Position numbers and translations under genes: made by a program. A stretch of DNA of 64,000 bases. Source: Martelella alba. Lineage in GTDB: Bacteria > Pseudomonadota > Alphaproteobacteria > Rhizobiales > Rhizobiaceae. The stretch covers positions 1 to 64,000 of the forward strand of contig NZ_VHLG01000015.1 in NCBI RefSeq assembly GCF_006516955.1, in the 5' to 3' direction. Under the pieces are notes generated by a model. The model did no database searches, had not been told where the DNA came from, and was given only the letters and a program-made list of their open reading frames with translations. Shown here in pieces: positions 44,070 through 53,067 of the stretch (its first letter is position 1; every line of letters starts with the position of its first letter).

Positions 44070-44543
44070 ATGGCCAAGACAACCCAGGCGACCCGTTTCC
44101 TTGACAAGGCCGGCATTTCCTACACTGTCCAGACTTATGATTACGATCCCAACGCCTTCAAGGTTGGCCTGCAGGCGGCTTCAGCAATCGGCGAGCCCGC
44201 ATCCCGCGTTTTGAAGACGCTGATGGCCGAGGTCGATGGCAAGCCAGTCTGCGCCGTCATCCCTGCCAATGAAGAGGCCTCGATGAAAAAGCTGGCAGCG
44301 ATCTTCAAGGGCAAGCACGCTCATATGCTCACCCCGCAAGATGCCGAGCGGCTGACCGGCTATCATGTCGGCGGCATCTCGCCCTTCGGGCAGCGCAAAC
44401 GGGTTCCGGTGGTATTCGAGGAACTGGCGCTCGGCGAAGCCTATGTGGTGATGAATGGCGGCGGACGCGGGTTGCAGGTGAAGCTTCTGCCGGGCGATGC
44501 CGTCAAGGCGCTTTCGGCCATCGCGGCAAGCGTGATTGCCTGA
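44070..44543 (+). CDS. ybaK: Cys-tRNA(Pro)/aminoacyl-tRNA deacylase YbaK-type
   Basis: This 157-residue protein starts 1 bp after the ArsC-like stop. It has the YbaK core: RVLKTLMAEVDGKPVCAVIPA with the conserved K, LTGYHVGGISPFGQRKRVPVV (GGISP motif), and EAYVVMNGGGRGLQVKLLP. YbaK hydrolyses Cys mischarged on tRNA-Pro, an editing step in translation. Full length. Confidence 0.9.
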   Translation: MAKTTQATRFLDKAGISYTVQTYDYDPNAFKVGLQAASAIGEPASRVLKTLMAEVDGKPVCAVIPANEEASMKKLAAIFKGKHAHMLTPQDAERLTGYHVGGISPFGQRKRVPVVFEELALGEAYVVMNGGGRGLQVKLLPGDAVKALSAIAASVIA

Positions 44544-44633
44544 CATTTCCCGACACGGCCCTTTGCCCCAATATTGCCGGTATTTTGGTACGACCTGTCA
44601 CATACCTATCCACCCCGGTTCCCGGAGCATGCC

Positions 44634-45710
44634 GTGACACAGCCCCCTGACAGAATACGCATTGCGATCCTTTTCGGCGGCCGTTCGGCCGAGCATGATG
44701 TTTCACTGCTATCGGCCGCCAATGTGGTCAACGCGCTTGATCCGGCGAAATACGAGATTGTACCGGTTTTCATCACCAGGGATGGCCGCTGGCTGCTGGC
44801 AGAATTTATAAATGGCACGCTTACAACACCCGTTACGGGAACCGAACTGGCACTCGTTCCCGGCGGCAGAGGCCGGATGATCGCCATGCCGGAGGATGGT
44901 GCAGCCCATGCCTTGCCGCCGATCGACATCTTGTTCCCGGTCCTGCACGGACTTCATGGCGAAGATGGTGCTGTGCAGGGATTGGCCGAAGTGGCGCAGG
45001 TGGCGCTTGCCGGCTGCTCGATCCTCGGCTCCGCCACCGCGCTCGACAAGTCTGTCGCCAAGCGGCTGTTGCAGGCAGATGACATTCCCGTCGCCCGCGC
45101 GCGGATACTCGACAGGGCCTTGGCGATCCCCTTTGCCGAGATTGAAGCCACGCTTGGCCTGCCGGTCTTCGTCAAGCCAGCGCGGCAAGGCTCATCCGTC
45201 GGGGTCAGCAAGGTGAGGAACGAGGCCGATTATGCCCGTGCTCTGGAAGAGGGTTTCCTGCATGATGACAGGCTGCTGGCGGAGGAATTCATTGCCGGGC
45301 GCGAGATTGAATTCGCCGTTCTGGAAGATCCGGGCGGTGAGTTGATCGTCTCACGGCCGGGCGAGATCGCCCCGGCTGAGGCCCATGGTTTTTACAGTTA
45401 TGAAGCCAAATATATCGACGAAAATGGCGCCATGCTGAAAGTCCCCGCAGCGTTGCCCGGGCCGCTGGAAGCAGAGATGAAGGCCATGGCGGTCCGCGCC
45501 TTCCGGGCACTTGGCTGCGATGCCATGGCGCGGGTTGACTTCTTTTTGATGGAAAACGGGCGCTTCCTCGTCAATGAACTCAACACCATTCCCGGCTTCA
45601 CCGATATCAGCATGTATGCCAAGGCGATGGCAGCGTCCGGCATTGCCTATCCCACCCTGATTGACCGCCTCGTTGCCCACGGCCTGAACCGCGCGAAGCG
45701 AACCGAATAG
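44634..45710 (+). CDS. ddl: D-alanine-D-alanine ligase
   Basis: GTG at 44634 with CGGAG 6 bp upstream is the preferred start; 358 residues. ATP-grasp features: RIAILFGGRSAEHDVSLLSA, LFPVLHGLHGEDGAVQG, VKPARQGSSVGVSKV, and NELNTIPGFTDISMYAKAM. The enzyme joins two D-alanines for peptidoglycan. Length and layout match the longer DdlA type rather than the short DdlB usually found in mur clusters. Its place, together with the type I-like murB in this window, suggests duplicate wall-synthesis enzymes. Confidence 0.94.
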   Translation: MTQPPDRIRIAILFGGRSAEHDVSLLSAANVVNALDPAKYEIVPVFITRDGRWLLAEFINGTLTTPVTGTELALVPGGRGRMIAMPEDGAAHALPPIDILFPVLHGLHGEDGAVQGLAEVAQVALAGCSILGSATALDKSVAKRLLQADDIPVARARILDRALAIPFAEIEATLGLPVFVKPARQGSSVGVSKVRNEADYARALEEGFLHDDRLLAEEFIAGREIEFAVLEDPGGELIVSRPGEIAPAEAHGFYSYEAKYIDENGAMLKVPAALPGPLEAEMKAMAVRAFRALGCDAMARVDFFLMENGRFLVNELNTIPGFTDISMYAKAMAASGIAYPTLIDRLVAHGLNRAKRTE

Positions 45711-45724
45711 GTTGGAACACCGCC

Positions 45725-46477
45725 TCAAAGATCCGTCACCTCTGCGTCCGTCACCCACGGTTTGCAGGCGGGTGATGTCTCGATGACCGATGCCAGATCG
45801 CGGTGTTTGAAGGCCTCTTCGACAAAAGCCAGCCGCTCCGCCCCCATCGCCTCGCCCAGGGTCGTAATAAGCGCGGGCGACATCGGCCGCAATTCCTCAA
45901 AGGCCACAAAACGTTCCAGGAAATAGCGGATATCAGGGTTGAGACGAACCATATCTTGAAGAAATTCGAGAGCAGTCAGTTCAAATACCGCGTTATAGCT
46001 GTTCAATTCTGCATAGGCGGTGAGTTTGGCAAACAGGGCAGCCAGATACCGCTCATCGTCATTTTTCGGGTCAGTCACGGGTTTCCCGCAGAAGAAATTC
46101 ACAAACGGCCCGTGGCCACGATCAAGGCCGATAATCCCTTGCGCCAGCTGGTTGATGATACACATGGACGTCGTGTTCGCGCCAATGCTTACCACGTAAT
46201 CGGCCCAAAGACTAAACGCCTGATCTGCCGCAATCGATCTGGAGAAAGCAGGGTAGCGTTGATTGTAGATTTCATAGGCCACCTCGACACGCGCAGGGCA
46301 ACTTTCCGGCCAGTCCTTCGCGAAGGCATCATCCAGCCGCCTGCTCTCCTCGGCAGATAGATCGGCATCGCCGGGTTGTGGATGCATCATGAAGTTCCAG
46401 CCATCCGCGGCCACTGCACTGCCACAGCTAAAACCGCCAAGCCCCAAGACCAAGGCAATCACCACAAGATAACGCAT
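45725..46477 (-). CDS. Exported protein of unknown function
   Basis: This 250-residue protein has a signal peptide (MRYLVVIALVLGLGGFSCGS, cut near AVAA). The mature part has cysteines in SCPARVEVAYEIY, SMCIINQL, NFFCGKPV and SPACKPW, probably in disulfides. Helical segments follow (FAKLTAYAELNSYNAVFELT). No family recognised. It converges with ddl, 14 bp from its stop. Confidence 0.6.
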   Translation of the reverse strand: MRYLVVIALVLGLGGFSCGSAVAADGWNFMMHPQPGDADLSAEESRRLDDAFAKDWPESCPARVEVAYEIYNQRYPAFSRSIAADQAFSLWADYVVSIGANTTSMCIINQLAQGIIGLDRGHGPFVNFFCGKPVTDPKNDDERYLAALFAKLTAYAELNSYNAVFELTALEFLQDMVRLNPDIRYFLERFVAFEELRPMSPALITTLGEAMGAERLAFVEEAFKHRDLASVIETSPACKPWVTDAEVTDL

Positions 46478-46549
46478 TTCATCCCCGCTCATCCCCCTCC
46501 GCTACACGTCAAATACAATCATAGCGCAACCAAAGAAAGGTATCTATCT

Positions 46550-46957
46550 ATGATTGAATTTAAGCAGCAAGGTAATAAATGCAAGATACACCGTGAAGCG
46601 CTTAGCCTTTTGAATGCGGAGATCAAAACCCTGGGTGCAAAACTGACCCAGGCATTTGCTGATCGGAATGCCGCGAGCAAAAAGAGAGAATCAGCCACAA
46701 ACGAACTCAACAGGCTGAAAGCACTTGAGATCGCGAGTATGGCGGCCGGCATTGCTCCAAAGCTCGGTGCTACTGCCAGCTCATTGGCTTTCGGTCTGAC
46801 TGGACAAATGTGGAGGATCGAAGAAGATCTCAGGAATGCGAAAGGCGATTATATCTCAGCGACCAACATAATTGAACAAACGAAGGCAAACCTTGAGCGG
46901 GCAAATGATGAACTCAAAGCGAATGCAGCAAGGTTCAGAGAACTGGGCTGCGACTGA
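46550..46957 (+). CDS. Coiled-coil protein of unknown function
   Basis: ATG 46550 follows AGAAAGG. The 135-residue protein has long heptad-like helices (KTLGAKLTQAFADRNAASKK, ESATNELNRLKAL, YISATNIIEQTKANLER, ANDELKANAARFRELG) split by a small-residue hydrophobic stretch (IASMAAGIAPKLGATASSLAFGL) that could be a short membrane-facing segment. No family recognised. Base composition is lower in GC than neighbours, which hints at transfer. Confidence 0.6.
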   Translation: MIEFKQQGNKCKIHREALSLLNAEIKTLGAKLTQAFADRNAASKKRESATNELNRLKALEIASMAAGIAPKLGATASSLAFGLTGQMWRIEEDLRNAKGDYISATNIIEQTKANLERANDELKANAARFRELGCD

Positions 46958-47099
46958 CCGCGCCATCTATTCTCGCCCCGACAAAGCGCCAGAGCGGCGC
47001 TTTGTCCATTCATGCAGTCGGCCGGGCAGACAAGCGCTTCAATTTTGCACCAAAGCACACTAGATAAGACAGGAACATAGCAAGCAAGAAGGCGCAGCG

Positions 47100-48350
47100 A
47101 TGAACGTTCAGACCAACCTTCCCATCGACATGAAGAAACTGGAAAAGCTGGCCGAGGTTTCGGTGAAGGTCGGCCTTGACCTCGCCGAGGGCCAGGACCT
47201 GATCATCACCGCGCCGCTGGAAGCCCAGCCGTTGACACGGCTGATTGCAAGGCATGCCTATCGCGCTGGCGCCGGTATCGTTACCACGCTGTTCTCTGAC
47301 CCAGAAGCGACGCTGGAACGCTTTGAAAACGGTCGCGACGGCAGTTTTGATGCGGCCCCCGCCTGGCTTTACGAGGGCATGGGCAAGGCCTATGCCAATG
47401 GCGCAGCCCGCCTGGCCATTGTCGGCGAGGACCCGATGCTGCTGTCCGGCCAGGACCCGGACAAGGTTTCGCGCGCCAACCGCGCCAATTCGCAGGCCTA
47501 TAAGCCCGCCGGTGAGAAGATCTCCAATTTCGATATCAACTGGAACATCATCTCCTACCCGACGCTTGCCTGGGCCAAACGGGTTTTCCCAGGCGACACC
47601 GAGCCGATGGCCGTCGCCAAGCTCGCCAAGGCAATCTTCGCCGCTTCGCGCGTTGCCGAAAGCGACCCGGTTGCCGCATGGGCTGCGCATAATGCCAACC
47701 TCGCCGCCCGCTCGGCCTTCCTCAATGGCAAGCGCTTTGCCGCCCTGCATTTCACCGGCCCCGGCACCGACCTGACCGTTGGCCTTGCCGACGAACATGA
47801 ATGGCATGGCGGTGCGTCGCCCGCCAAGAACGGCATTATCTGCAATCCGAATATCCCGACCGAAGAGGTTTTCACCACCCCGCACCGCCTGCGTGTCGAG
47901 GGCCATGTCTCGGCCACCAAGCCGCTGTCACATCAGGGCACGCTGATTGACGAGATCCGCGTCCAGTTCGAAAAGGGCAGGATCGTCCATGCCGCAGCGT
48001 CGAAGGGCGGCGATGTGCTGAACCGCGTGCTCGACACCGATGAGGGCGCCCGCCATCTCGGCGAAGTGGCACTGGTGCCGCATTCCTCACCGATTTCGCA
48101 AAGCGGCATCCTGTTCTACAACACGCTGTTTGACGAAAACGCCTCCTGCCACATTGCCCTTGGCCAATGCTATTCCAAGTGCTTCCTCAATGGCGCTTCG
48201 CTCACCCAGGATGAAATCGCCGCCAAGGGCGGCAATTCATCCTTCATCCATATCGACTGGATGATCGGCTCCGACAAGGTTGACATTGACGGCATTGACG
48301 CCAATGGCGATGCCACACCGGTGATGCGCGGCGGCGAATGGGCAGACTGA
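47100..48350 (+). CDS. M29-family aminopeptidase
   Basis: This 416-residue protein matches thermophilic-type aminopeptidases (M29): LAEVSVKVGLDLAEGQDLII at the start, VEGHVSATKPLSHQGTLIDE, EVALVPHSSPISQSGILFYNTLFDENASC (metal-binding E and H), and FIHIDWMIGSDKVDIDGI. Family members are dimetal exopeptidases that remove N-terminal residues from peptides. AAGAAGG precedes the ATG by 7 bp. Confidence 0.93.
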   Translation: MNVQTNLPIDMKKLEKLAEVSVKVGLDLAEGQDLIITAPLEAQPLTRLIARHAYRAGAGIVTTLFSDPEATLERFENGRDGSFDAAPAWLYEGMGKAYANGAARLAIVGEDPMLLSGQDPDKVSRANRANSQAYKPAGEKISNFDINWNIISYPTLAWAKRVFPGDTEPMAVAKLAKAIFAASRVAESDPVAAWAAHNANLAARSAFLNGKRFAALHFTGPGTDLTVGLADEHEWHGGASPAKNGIICNPNIPTEEVFTTPHRLRVEGHVSATKPLSHQGTLIDEIRVQFEKGRIVHAAASKGGDVLNRVLDTDEGARHLGEVALVPHSSPISQSGILFYNTLFDENASCHIALGQCYSKCFLNGASLTQDEIAAKGGNSSFIHIDWMIGSDKVDIDGIDANGDATPVMRGGEWAD

Positions 48351-48401
48351 ACCTTCAGCGGCTTTGCAGTTTCGAGGCGGCACTTCGGGGCCGCCTTGAG
48401 G

Positions 48402-48601
48402 CTGCTGACAAACCTCGCCACCTTTTCTGACGTCATGCCTGTGCTGGTCACAGGCATCCAGCCGGCGCGCGTCCGCACGGCGAAAAAACTTTTCTACTCA
48501 ATGTCTTATGGATATGGATCCCCGTGACGAGCACGGGGATGACGACGGAGGGGGTGGCCATTGCACCCCCGAACAGGCAATCTGAACGACTTTGTCAGCA
48601 G
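48402..48601 (+). mobile_element. MITE-like repeat element, copy 2
   Basis: This 200-bp element is bounded by perfect inverted ends CTGCTGACAAA and TTTGTCAGCAG and is highly similar to 31154-31354. Both sides carry the same 25-bp hairpin sequence CGAGGCGGCACTTCGGGGCC (48373-48392 and 48605-48624), which is probably the aminopeptidase terminator in two copies. It carries no protein. Confidence 0.78.
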
Positions 48602-48636
48602 TTTCGAGGCGGCACTTCGGGGCCGACTTTTTCGTT

Positions 48637-49230
48637 TCAGAGAGAGTGCGCCACGCTGCGCACGCGGGCGAGATGGGCCTCGCGCTGTTTCAGGCTCGAC
48701 TTATCGACGCCATGCATGTTGACCATGCGAAACTTCGGGAAATGCGGACAATAGGAGCGCGTACCGCGCTTGAGCAGGCGTTTTACCGGATGGCCCATAT
48801 AGAGATTGACCACCCACCAGGGCGAACCGGTGGTGGTGAAGGCATAGACAAATTTGAGATTTTTCAGCGCCGGACGGATCAAGCCGCCTGCTCTATTATG
48901 CTCAAAGCCGACACCGGGCGCAAAAACGCGATCGAAAAACCCCTTCATCATCGCCGGCATGTTGAAGCTCCACTGCGGGAACACCAGGATCATGCCATCG
49001 GCGGCCCGCAATCTTGCAGCAATGCCAGCCACTCCGGAGAGATCGTAATTCTCATCGTAATAGCCGCGCCGTTCGGCAACGGAAAGGCGCGGATCAAAAC
49101 CCTCGGCATAGAGATCGAGAAAATCAACGTCATGGCCTTTTTCGGTCAGGCCATTGCGGAGTTCACCGGCGATGGCCGCGTTGAAGCTCTCCGGCAAGGG
49201 ATGGGAATAAACCAGTAGAATGCGCATCAT
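48637..49230 (-). CDS. NAD(P)H-dependent oxidoreductase (flavodoxin-fold, KefF-like)
   Basis: This 197-residue protein has the flavodoxin-like fold: MMRILLVYSHPLPESFNAAI, LIFVFPQWSFNMPAMMKGFFDRV-like ILVFPQWSFNMPAMMKGFFD, and FTTTGSPWWVVNLYMG, the FMN-binding pattern of NQO1/KefF-type quinone reductases. It reduces quinones or works with a potassium-efflux channel in KefF homologues; none is near. Monocistronic. Confidence 0.85.
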   Translation of the reverse strand: MMRILLVYSHPLPESFNAAIAGELRNGLTEKGHDVDFLDLYAEGFDPRLSVAERRGYYDENYDLSGVAGIAARLRAADGMILVFPQWSFNMPAMMKGFFDRVFAPGVGFEHNRAGGLIRPALKNLKFVYAFTTTGSPWWVVNLYMGHPVKRLLKRGTRSYCPHFPKFRMVNMHGVDKSSLKQREAHLARVRSVAHSL

Positions 49231-49407
49231 ATATCTTTCCTGTCCGGCAGACAGGAATACGCCTTTTCCAACCGGATCGATGATTGAGAAGGAATGGTCA
49301 AGACCTAAAGCATCGGGCGATTGGTCGGCATCGTCCGCTGCTGCAGATACTTTCTTTTGGCACGTCGGGAGATCGAAAAACCGGCAACCACTTTTTCTCC
49401 CGGCGCT

Positions 49408-50889
49408 CTAGAACAGGCTGCCCTGTCCGCTATCATCATCTTTTTTGCGCTTTGCCGCAACGGGCTTTTTAGCCGCAGCCTTCTTCGGTTTTGACGCCGC
49501 TGGCAAAGGCGCATCAACCGCTTCGCCTGCGGCCGCTGCCAGCCTGCCATCGGCAAATTCGATCTCCAGCCCGTCGCCGTTACTGATCCCTGCCCGGCGG
49601 GTCAATGGTCTGCCATCCGCATTGCGGATGACGGCAAAGCCGCGCTCCAGCACATTGCGGTAGGAAAGCGAATTCAGCACCCTTTCCTGGCTGACAAGGG
49701 TGGCACGCCGCGTCTTCATGCCAGCGTTCAGCGCCGTATCGGCCCGCAAACCCAGTACATGAATGCGTTCGCGGGCGTTTTCCACCTTCGTGGCGAGCCG
49801 CTGCGGCAGGCCGGCAAGGCCGCTGGCGCGCTGTTCGAAAAGGCGGCGCTTGTTGATCGTATTGAGTTCGAGCGCGCGAGTAAGCCGCATGGCCGCCTCA
49901 TCGAAACGCCGCCGCGGCAGCGCCAGAAGCTGATCAAGCGACGGCAGGCCGCGCGCAAGGCCGGAAAGGGTCTGGCGGCGGAAATCCATCAACCGGCTGA
50001 CCGCTGTGGCAAGGCGCGCAGCAAGACGAGCCTGATCGGCAACCAGTTCCGCCTTGACTGGAACCGCCCGCTCGGCAGCTCCTGTGGGCGTCGGTGCACG
50101 GTAATCGGCGGCATGGTCGATCAATGTCCAGTCGGTCTCATGCCCGACGGCGGAGATCAGCGGGATCGCGCTGTCGGCTGCCGCCCGCACCACCGCCTCG
50201 TCATTAAAGCCCCAGAGATCTTCCAGCGACCCGCCTCCCCGCGCAACAATCAGCACATCCGGCCGCGCGATCGGTCCGCCCGGGGCAATGGCATTAAAGC
50301 CAGATATGGCAGCGGCCACCTGATCGCCCGAACCTTCCCCCTGAACCTTGACCGGCCAGACGACGACATGAACAGGGAAGCGGTCCGAAATGCGGTGCAG
50401 AATATCGCGGATAACCGCACCGGTTGGCGACGTGATCACACCGATGACCTTTGGCATGAAGGGCAGCGGACGTTTTTTCGCCGCATCAAACAGCCCTTCG
50501 GCCGCCAGTTTCTTGCGCCGCTCCTCCAGAAGCGCCATCAGCGCTCCGGCGCCTGCCGGCTCGAGTGCTTCAACCACCAGTTGATATTTTGATGCACCGG
50601 GAAAGGTCGTCACCTTTCCGGTCACGATGACTTCCATCCCTTCTTCGGGCTTGATCGCAAGGCCAGAAAATGTACCGCGCCAGATCACGGTATCGATCCG
50701 TGAGCGCTCATCCTTCAGCGAAAAATAGGCATGACCCGAGGAGTGCGGACCGCGATAACCGGAAATCTCGCCCCTGAGTCGAATACGATCAAAGCGATCC
50801 TCAACCGTCCGCTTTATGGCGCCGGACAGTTCGGAAACGGTGAATTCCGGCAGGTTTGTCGCCGAATCGGTATCAAAGAGTGACTGCAT
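49408..50889 (-). CDS. xseA: Exodeoxyribonuclease VII large subunit
   Basis: This 493-residue protein has the N-terminal OB fold ([20 protein letters not shown]) followed by the XseA catalytic core: [40 protein letters not shown], and [20 protein letters not shown], then [27 protein letters not shown], and a long coiled-coil part. The enzyme degrades single-strand DNA together with XseB. A basic C-terminal tail ([19 protein letters not shown]) is an extension. Full length. Confidence 0.95.
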   Translation of the reverse strand: MQSLFDTDSATNLPEFTVSELSGAIKRTVEDRFDRIRLRGEISGYRGPHSSGHAYFSLKDERSRIDTVIWRGTFSGLAIKPEEGMEVIVTGKVTTFPGASKYQLVVEALEPAGAGALMALLEERRKKLAAEGLFDAAKKRPLPFMPKVIGVITSPTGAVIRDILHRISDRFPVHVVVWPVKVQGEGSGDQVAAAISGFNAIAPGGPIARPDVLIVARGGGSLEDLWGFNDEAVVRAAADSAIPLISAVGHETDWTLIDHAADYRAPTPTGAAERAVPVKAELVADQARLAARLATAVSRLMDFRRQTLSGLARGLPSLDQLLALPRRRFDEAAMRLTRALELNTINKRRLFEQRASGLAGLPQRLATKVENARERIHVLGLRADTALNAGMKTRRATLVSQERVLNSLSYRNVLERGFAVIRNADGRPLTRRAGISNGDGLEIEFADGRLAAAAGEAVDAPLPAASKPKKAAAKKPVAAKRKKDDDSGQGSLF

Positions 50890-51012
50890 TTTTACAGCCT
50901 AGCCGATCCACAGCTGGTATGCAGCCCCGCAAAATCTCATCCCCCTTTATCCCCGCCTCCTGAAATTCGCCGATGATATCCATGGTTGCACATTCACAGA
51001 ACGGAGACCCTG

Positions 51013-51276
51013 ATGACCGACAGATTTGCCACCAGAGACTTTTCACTGACCAGCCCGGCCTATGACGGCTTTGCCATCACGCCCAGCGACAGCACAGGCC
51101 TGAGCGAAACCACGCGTGCGCTTTACATCGGCGGTGGTGGCGATGTGACGCTGATCATGGCATCCGGCAATAATCTGACCTTTACAGGCCTCAATGCCGG
51201 AACCATCCTGCCAGTCCGTGTCAAACAGGTTCTGGCAACCGGTACAACCGCCACGACGATCCTCGGGCTTGTCTGA
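51013..51276 (+). CDS. GTA/phage head-spike base protein (Rcc01079-like)
   Basis: The ATG at 51013 has GGAG 6 bp upstream; the longer frame from 50986 lacks it. The 87-residue protein (MTDRFATRDFSLTSPAYDG...) has the pattern ITPSDSTGLSETTRALYIGGGGDV and FTGLNAGTILPVRVKQVLATGTTAT of the short spike-base family known from the gene transfer agent of Rhodobacter capsulatus (rcc01079). The stop overlaps the next ATG by 1 bp. In R. capsulatus head-spike genes lie apart from the main GTA cluster, as here. Confidence 0.8.
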   Translation: MTDRFATRDFSLTSPAYDGFAITPSDSTGLSETTRALYIGGGGDVTLIMASGNNLTFTGLNAGTILPVRVKQVLATGTTATTILGLV

Positions 51277-52616
51277 TGCTGGGGGCCGCTCTCTCACTCA
51301 CCGCCACCCAGGCTGTCACGCCTTTCTGGCTGAAGGCGGCTTTAAAGGCTGAAGCGATCACCAGCCTCATCGTTTCAGGACCGGCCGCCATGCTGGATTT
51401 CAAGGCAAAGCGTTATGCACAGCCCCCACTGACGACCGCAGCCATCGAAAGCGCTACCGACAGCGAGCTGCAGATCCTCACCGCCATGGCGCTTGCAGAC
51501 GTCATGACGTTCACCCGCGCGGGCAATGCGACCTATGTCGACCCGGCTGATGGTCTGATCAAAACCGCGACAGCCGACATACCACGATTTGAGGCCGACG
51601 GACTTCTGCTCGAAGGTCCGTCCACCAACTTTGCGACAACCTCCAGCCATACAGCCGCTACACCATGGAATAACCTGACGAGTAATGGGCTCACGGTTGC
51701 CGTTGTTGCAACCGGCATGCTCGGTGATGTTCCCTATGCGGATTTTTCAATCACCGGCACAATGACCGCGGCATCGGCAGCACTGTTCGTGCAGCCCACA
51801 TCGACAATCACAGCTGCGGCAACCGGCCAGACATGGATTGCCTCTCTCTATCACCAGTTGATCAGCGGGACCTGGCCGGCCAGCTCAACTGGCCTGACAA
51901 CCGAGGTATATGAACTTGATGCATCCTCCGGGTATCTTGTAGGGTCGGGGACATTCCAGCAGCCCACAACGACGCTTGCGCGCAGATCATCCGCCAGAAC
52001 ATTGAGCAATGTCTCCACGGCCAATGTTCGGACAGGTATTGTGATCAGCGGCACATCTGGAACGACGTCCTTTTCCGGGCAAGTCGTCAGGCTTTTCGGC
52101 CTGCAGCTTGAACAGGACAGTGTCCCAAGCTCGCTGATTCAGACGACAGGTTCAGCCGTGACACGGACCGCAGACAATGCACGACTTTCGGATCAGATCG
52201 CCGCGATCCTCCGGCGCAATGCCGTAAGCCTTGTACTGCAGGGCAAGGATCTGCGTGGATCCATCAGCCGTGTTATCGGCGGTGCAAATAGCGAGCGACT
52301 GCTTGGCTTCGGCGCAAATGACTCGGTGCTTGGGGCAGGTGCTTCCAACTATCAATCATTTGCCTCTGGCCTTGTAACGCCGTTGCCGGACTTTGGTATC
52401 GGTCTGGGTTTCGACGCGTCAGGCCGCTCGGCCAGCTACAATGGTGCAGCTGTCACCACATCTGCCACGCCAATCGACACAAACTGCTCTGAGATCTATC
52501 TCGGTCGCAGCGCGAACGGACAGTTCGCCAATGGGCACATGAAATGCCTGACGCTCTGGCCTTTCCGAATGACGGATACATCCCTCCAGACAAAGGCTGT
52601 CGCTTATGACGCATGA
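51276..52616 (+). CDS. Head-spike fibre-like protein (GTA/phage)
   Basis: This 446-residue protein is rich in Thr, Ser, Gly and Ala with few Cys or charged clusters (TTAAIESATDSELQILTAM, NATYVDPADGLIKTATADIPRFEADGLLLEG, ASLYHQLISGTWPASSTGL). The FEADGLLLEGPSTN segment is a typical head-spike fibre and phage adhesin sequence, often next to concanavalin-like folds. It fits the spike fibre partner (Rcc01080-type) of the preceding base protein. Such spikes bind capsule or cell surface and aid DNA delivery in R. capsulatus. The 3' end overlaps the next gene by 11 bp. Confidence 0.72.
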   Translation: MLGAALSLTATQAVTPFWLKAALKAEAITSLIVSGPAAMLDFKAKRYAQPPLTTAAIESATDSELQILTAMALADVMTFTRAGNATYVDPADGLIKTATADIPRFEADGLLLEGPSTNFATTSSHTAATPWNNLTSNGLTVAVVATGMLGDVPYADFSITGTMTAASAALFVQPTSTITAAATGQTWIASLYHQLISGTWPASSTGLTTEVYELDASSGYLVGSGTFQQPTTTLARRSSARTLSNVSTANVRTGIVISGTSGTTSFSGQVVRLFGLQLEQDSVPSSLIQTTGSAVTRTADNARLSDQIAAILRRNAVSLVLQGKDLRGSISRVIGGANSERLLGFGANDSVLGAGASNYQSFASGLVTPLPDFGIGLGFDASGRSASYNGAAVTTSATPIDTNCSEIYLGRSANGQFANGHMKCLTLWPFRMTDTSLQTKAVAYDA

Positions 52617-52962
52617 TCTCTACCTGCAATTCGATAACAAAGCGGACGCTGTTGCAGCGCTTTCCAGTGCCAGTATCGAAAAGGTTGAAAATGGCTTCGG
52701 GGAAATGGCCCTCCCGGTTGACGGGAAACTCGCTGACGGCTGCGGTTTTGCCCTTTCGATCTGCGGCAATGGTACGGGCACGCTCTATGCTTTGACAGGT
52801 CAGACCATTCAGGTTCTCGATGAGACAGGGACAATGGTTGATCTGGCAGAGCGGGCGGCTATCGCCGGTTACCATATCAATATGCGGTTCGAAGGTGTCG
52901 TGCCAGCGAGCCTCGAAACATTCGATGTCGCACCAGAAACCCCATCCGAGCGCTTTGCCTGA
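52606..52962 (+). CDS. Small phage/GTA-associated protein of unknown function
   Basis: This 118-residue protein (MTHDLYLQFDNKADAVAALS...) starts inside the end of the fibre gene (11 bp overlap), so it belongs to the same operon. It contains beta-rich stretches (GFALSICGNGTGTLYALTGQ, IQVLDETGTMVDLAERA) and ends PETPSERFA. I do not recognise a family; similar small genes follow tail-fibre genes in phages and may act as fibre chaperones or minor spike parts. Confidence 0.62.
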   Translation: MTHDLYLQFDNKADAVAALSSASIEKVENGFGEMALPVDGKLADGCGFALSICGNGTGTLYALTGQTIQVLDETGTMVDLAERAAIAGYHINMRFEGVVPASLETFDVAPETPSERFA

Positions 52963-53005
52963 CATTTACTGTCATCGATACCTTAAAGGTGAACACGACA
53001 GATTG

Positions 53006-53039
53006 GCAAAGGGCGGGCATAGAAAGACCGGCCCTTTGC
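53006..53039. terminator. Bidirectional terminator after the spike locus
   Basis: GCAAAGGGC pairs with GCCCTTTGC, with an internal GG/CC extension, between the spike genes and the convergent oxidoreductase gene. Confidence 0.75.
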
Positions 53040-53067
53040 TGTGAGTGGTGACGGCTTCAACCGCCGC

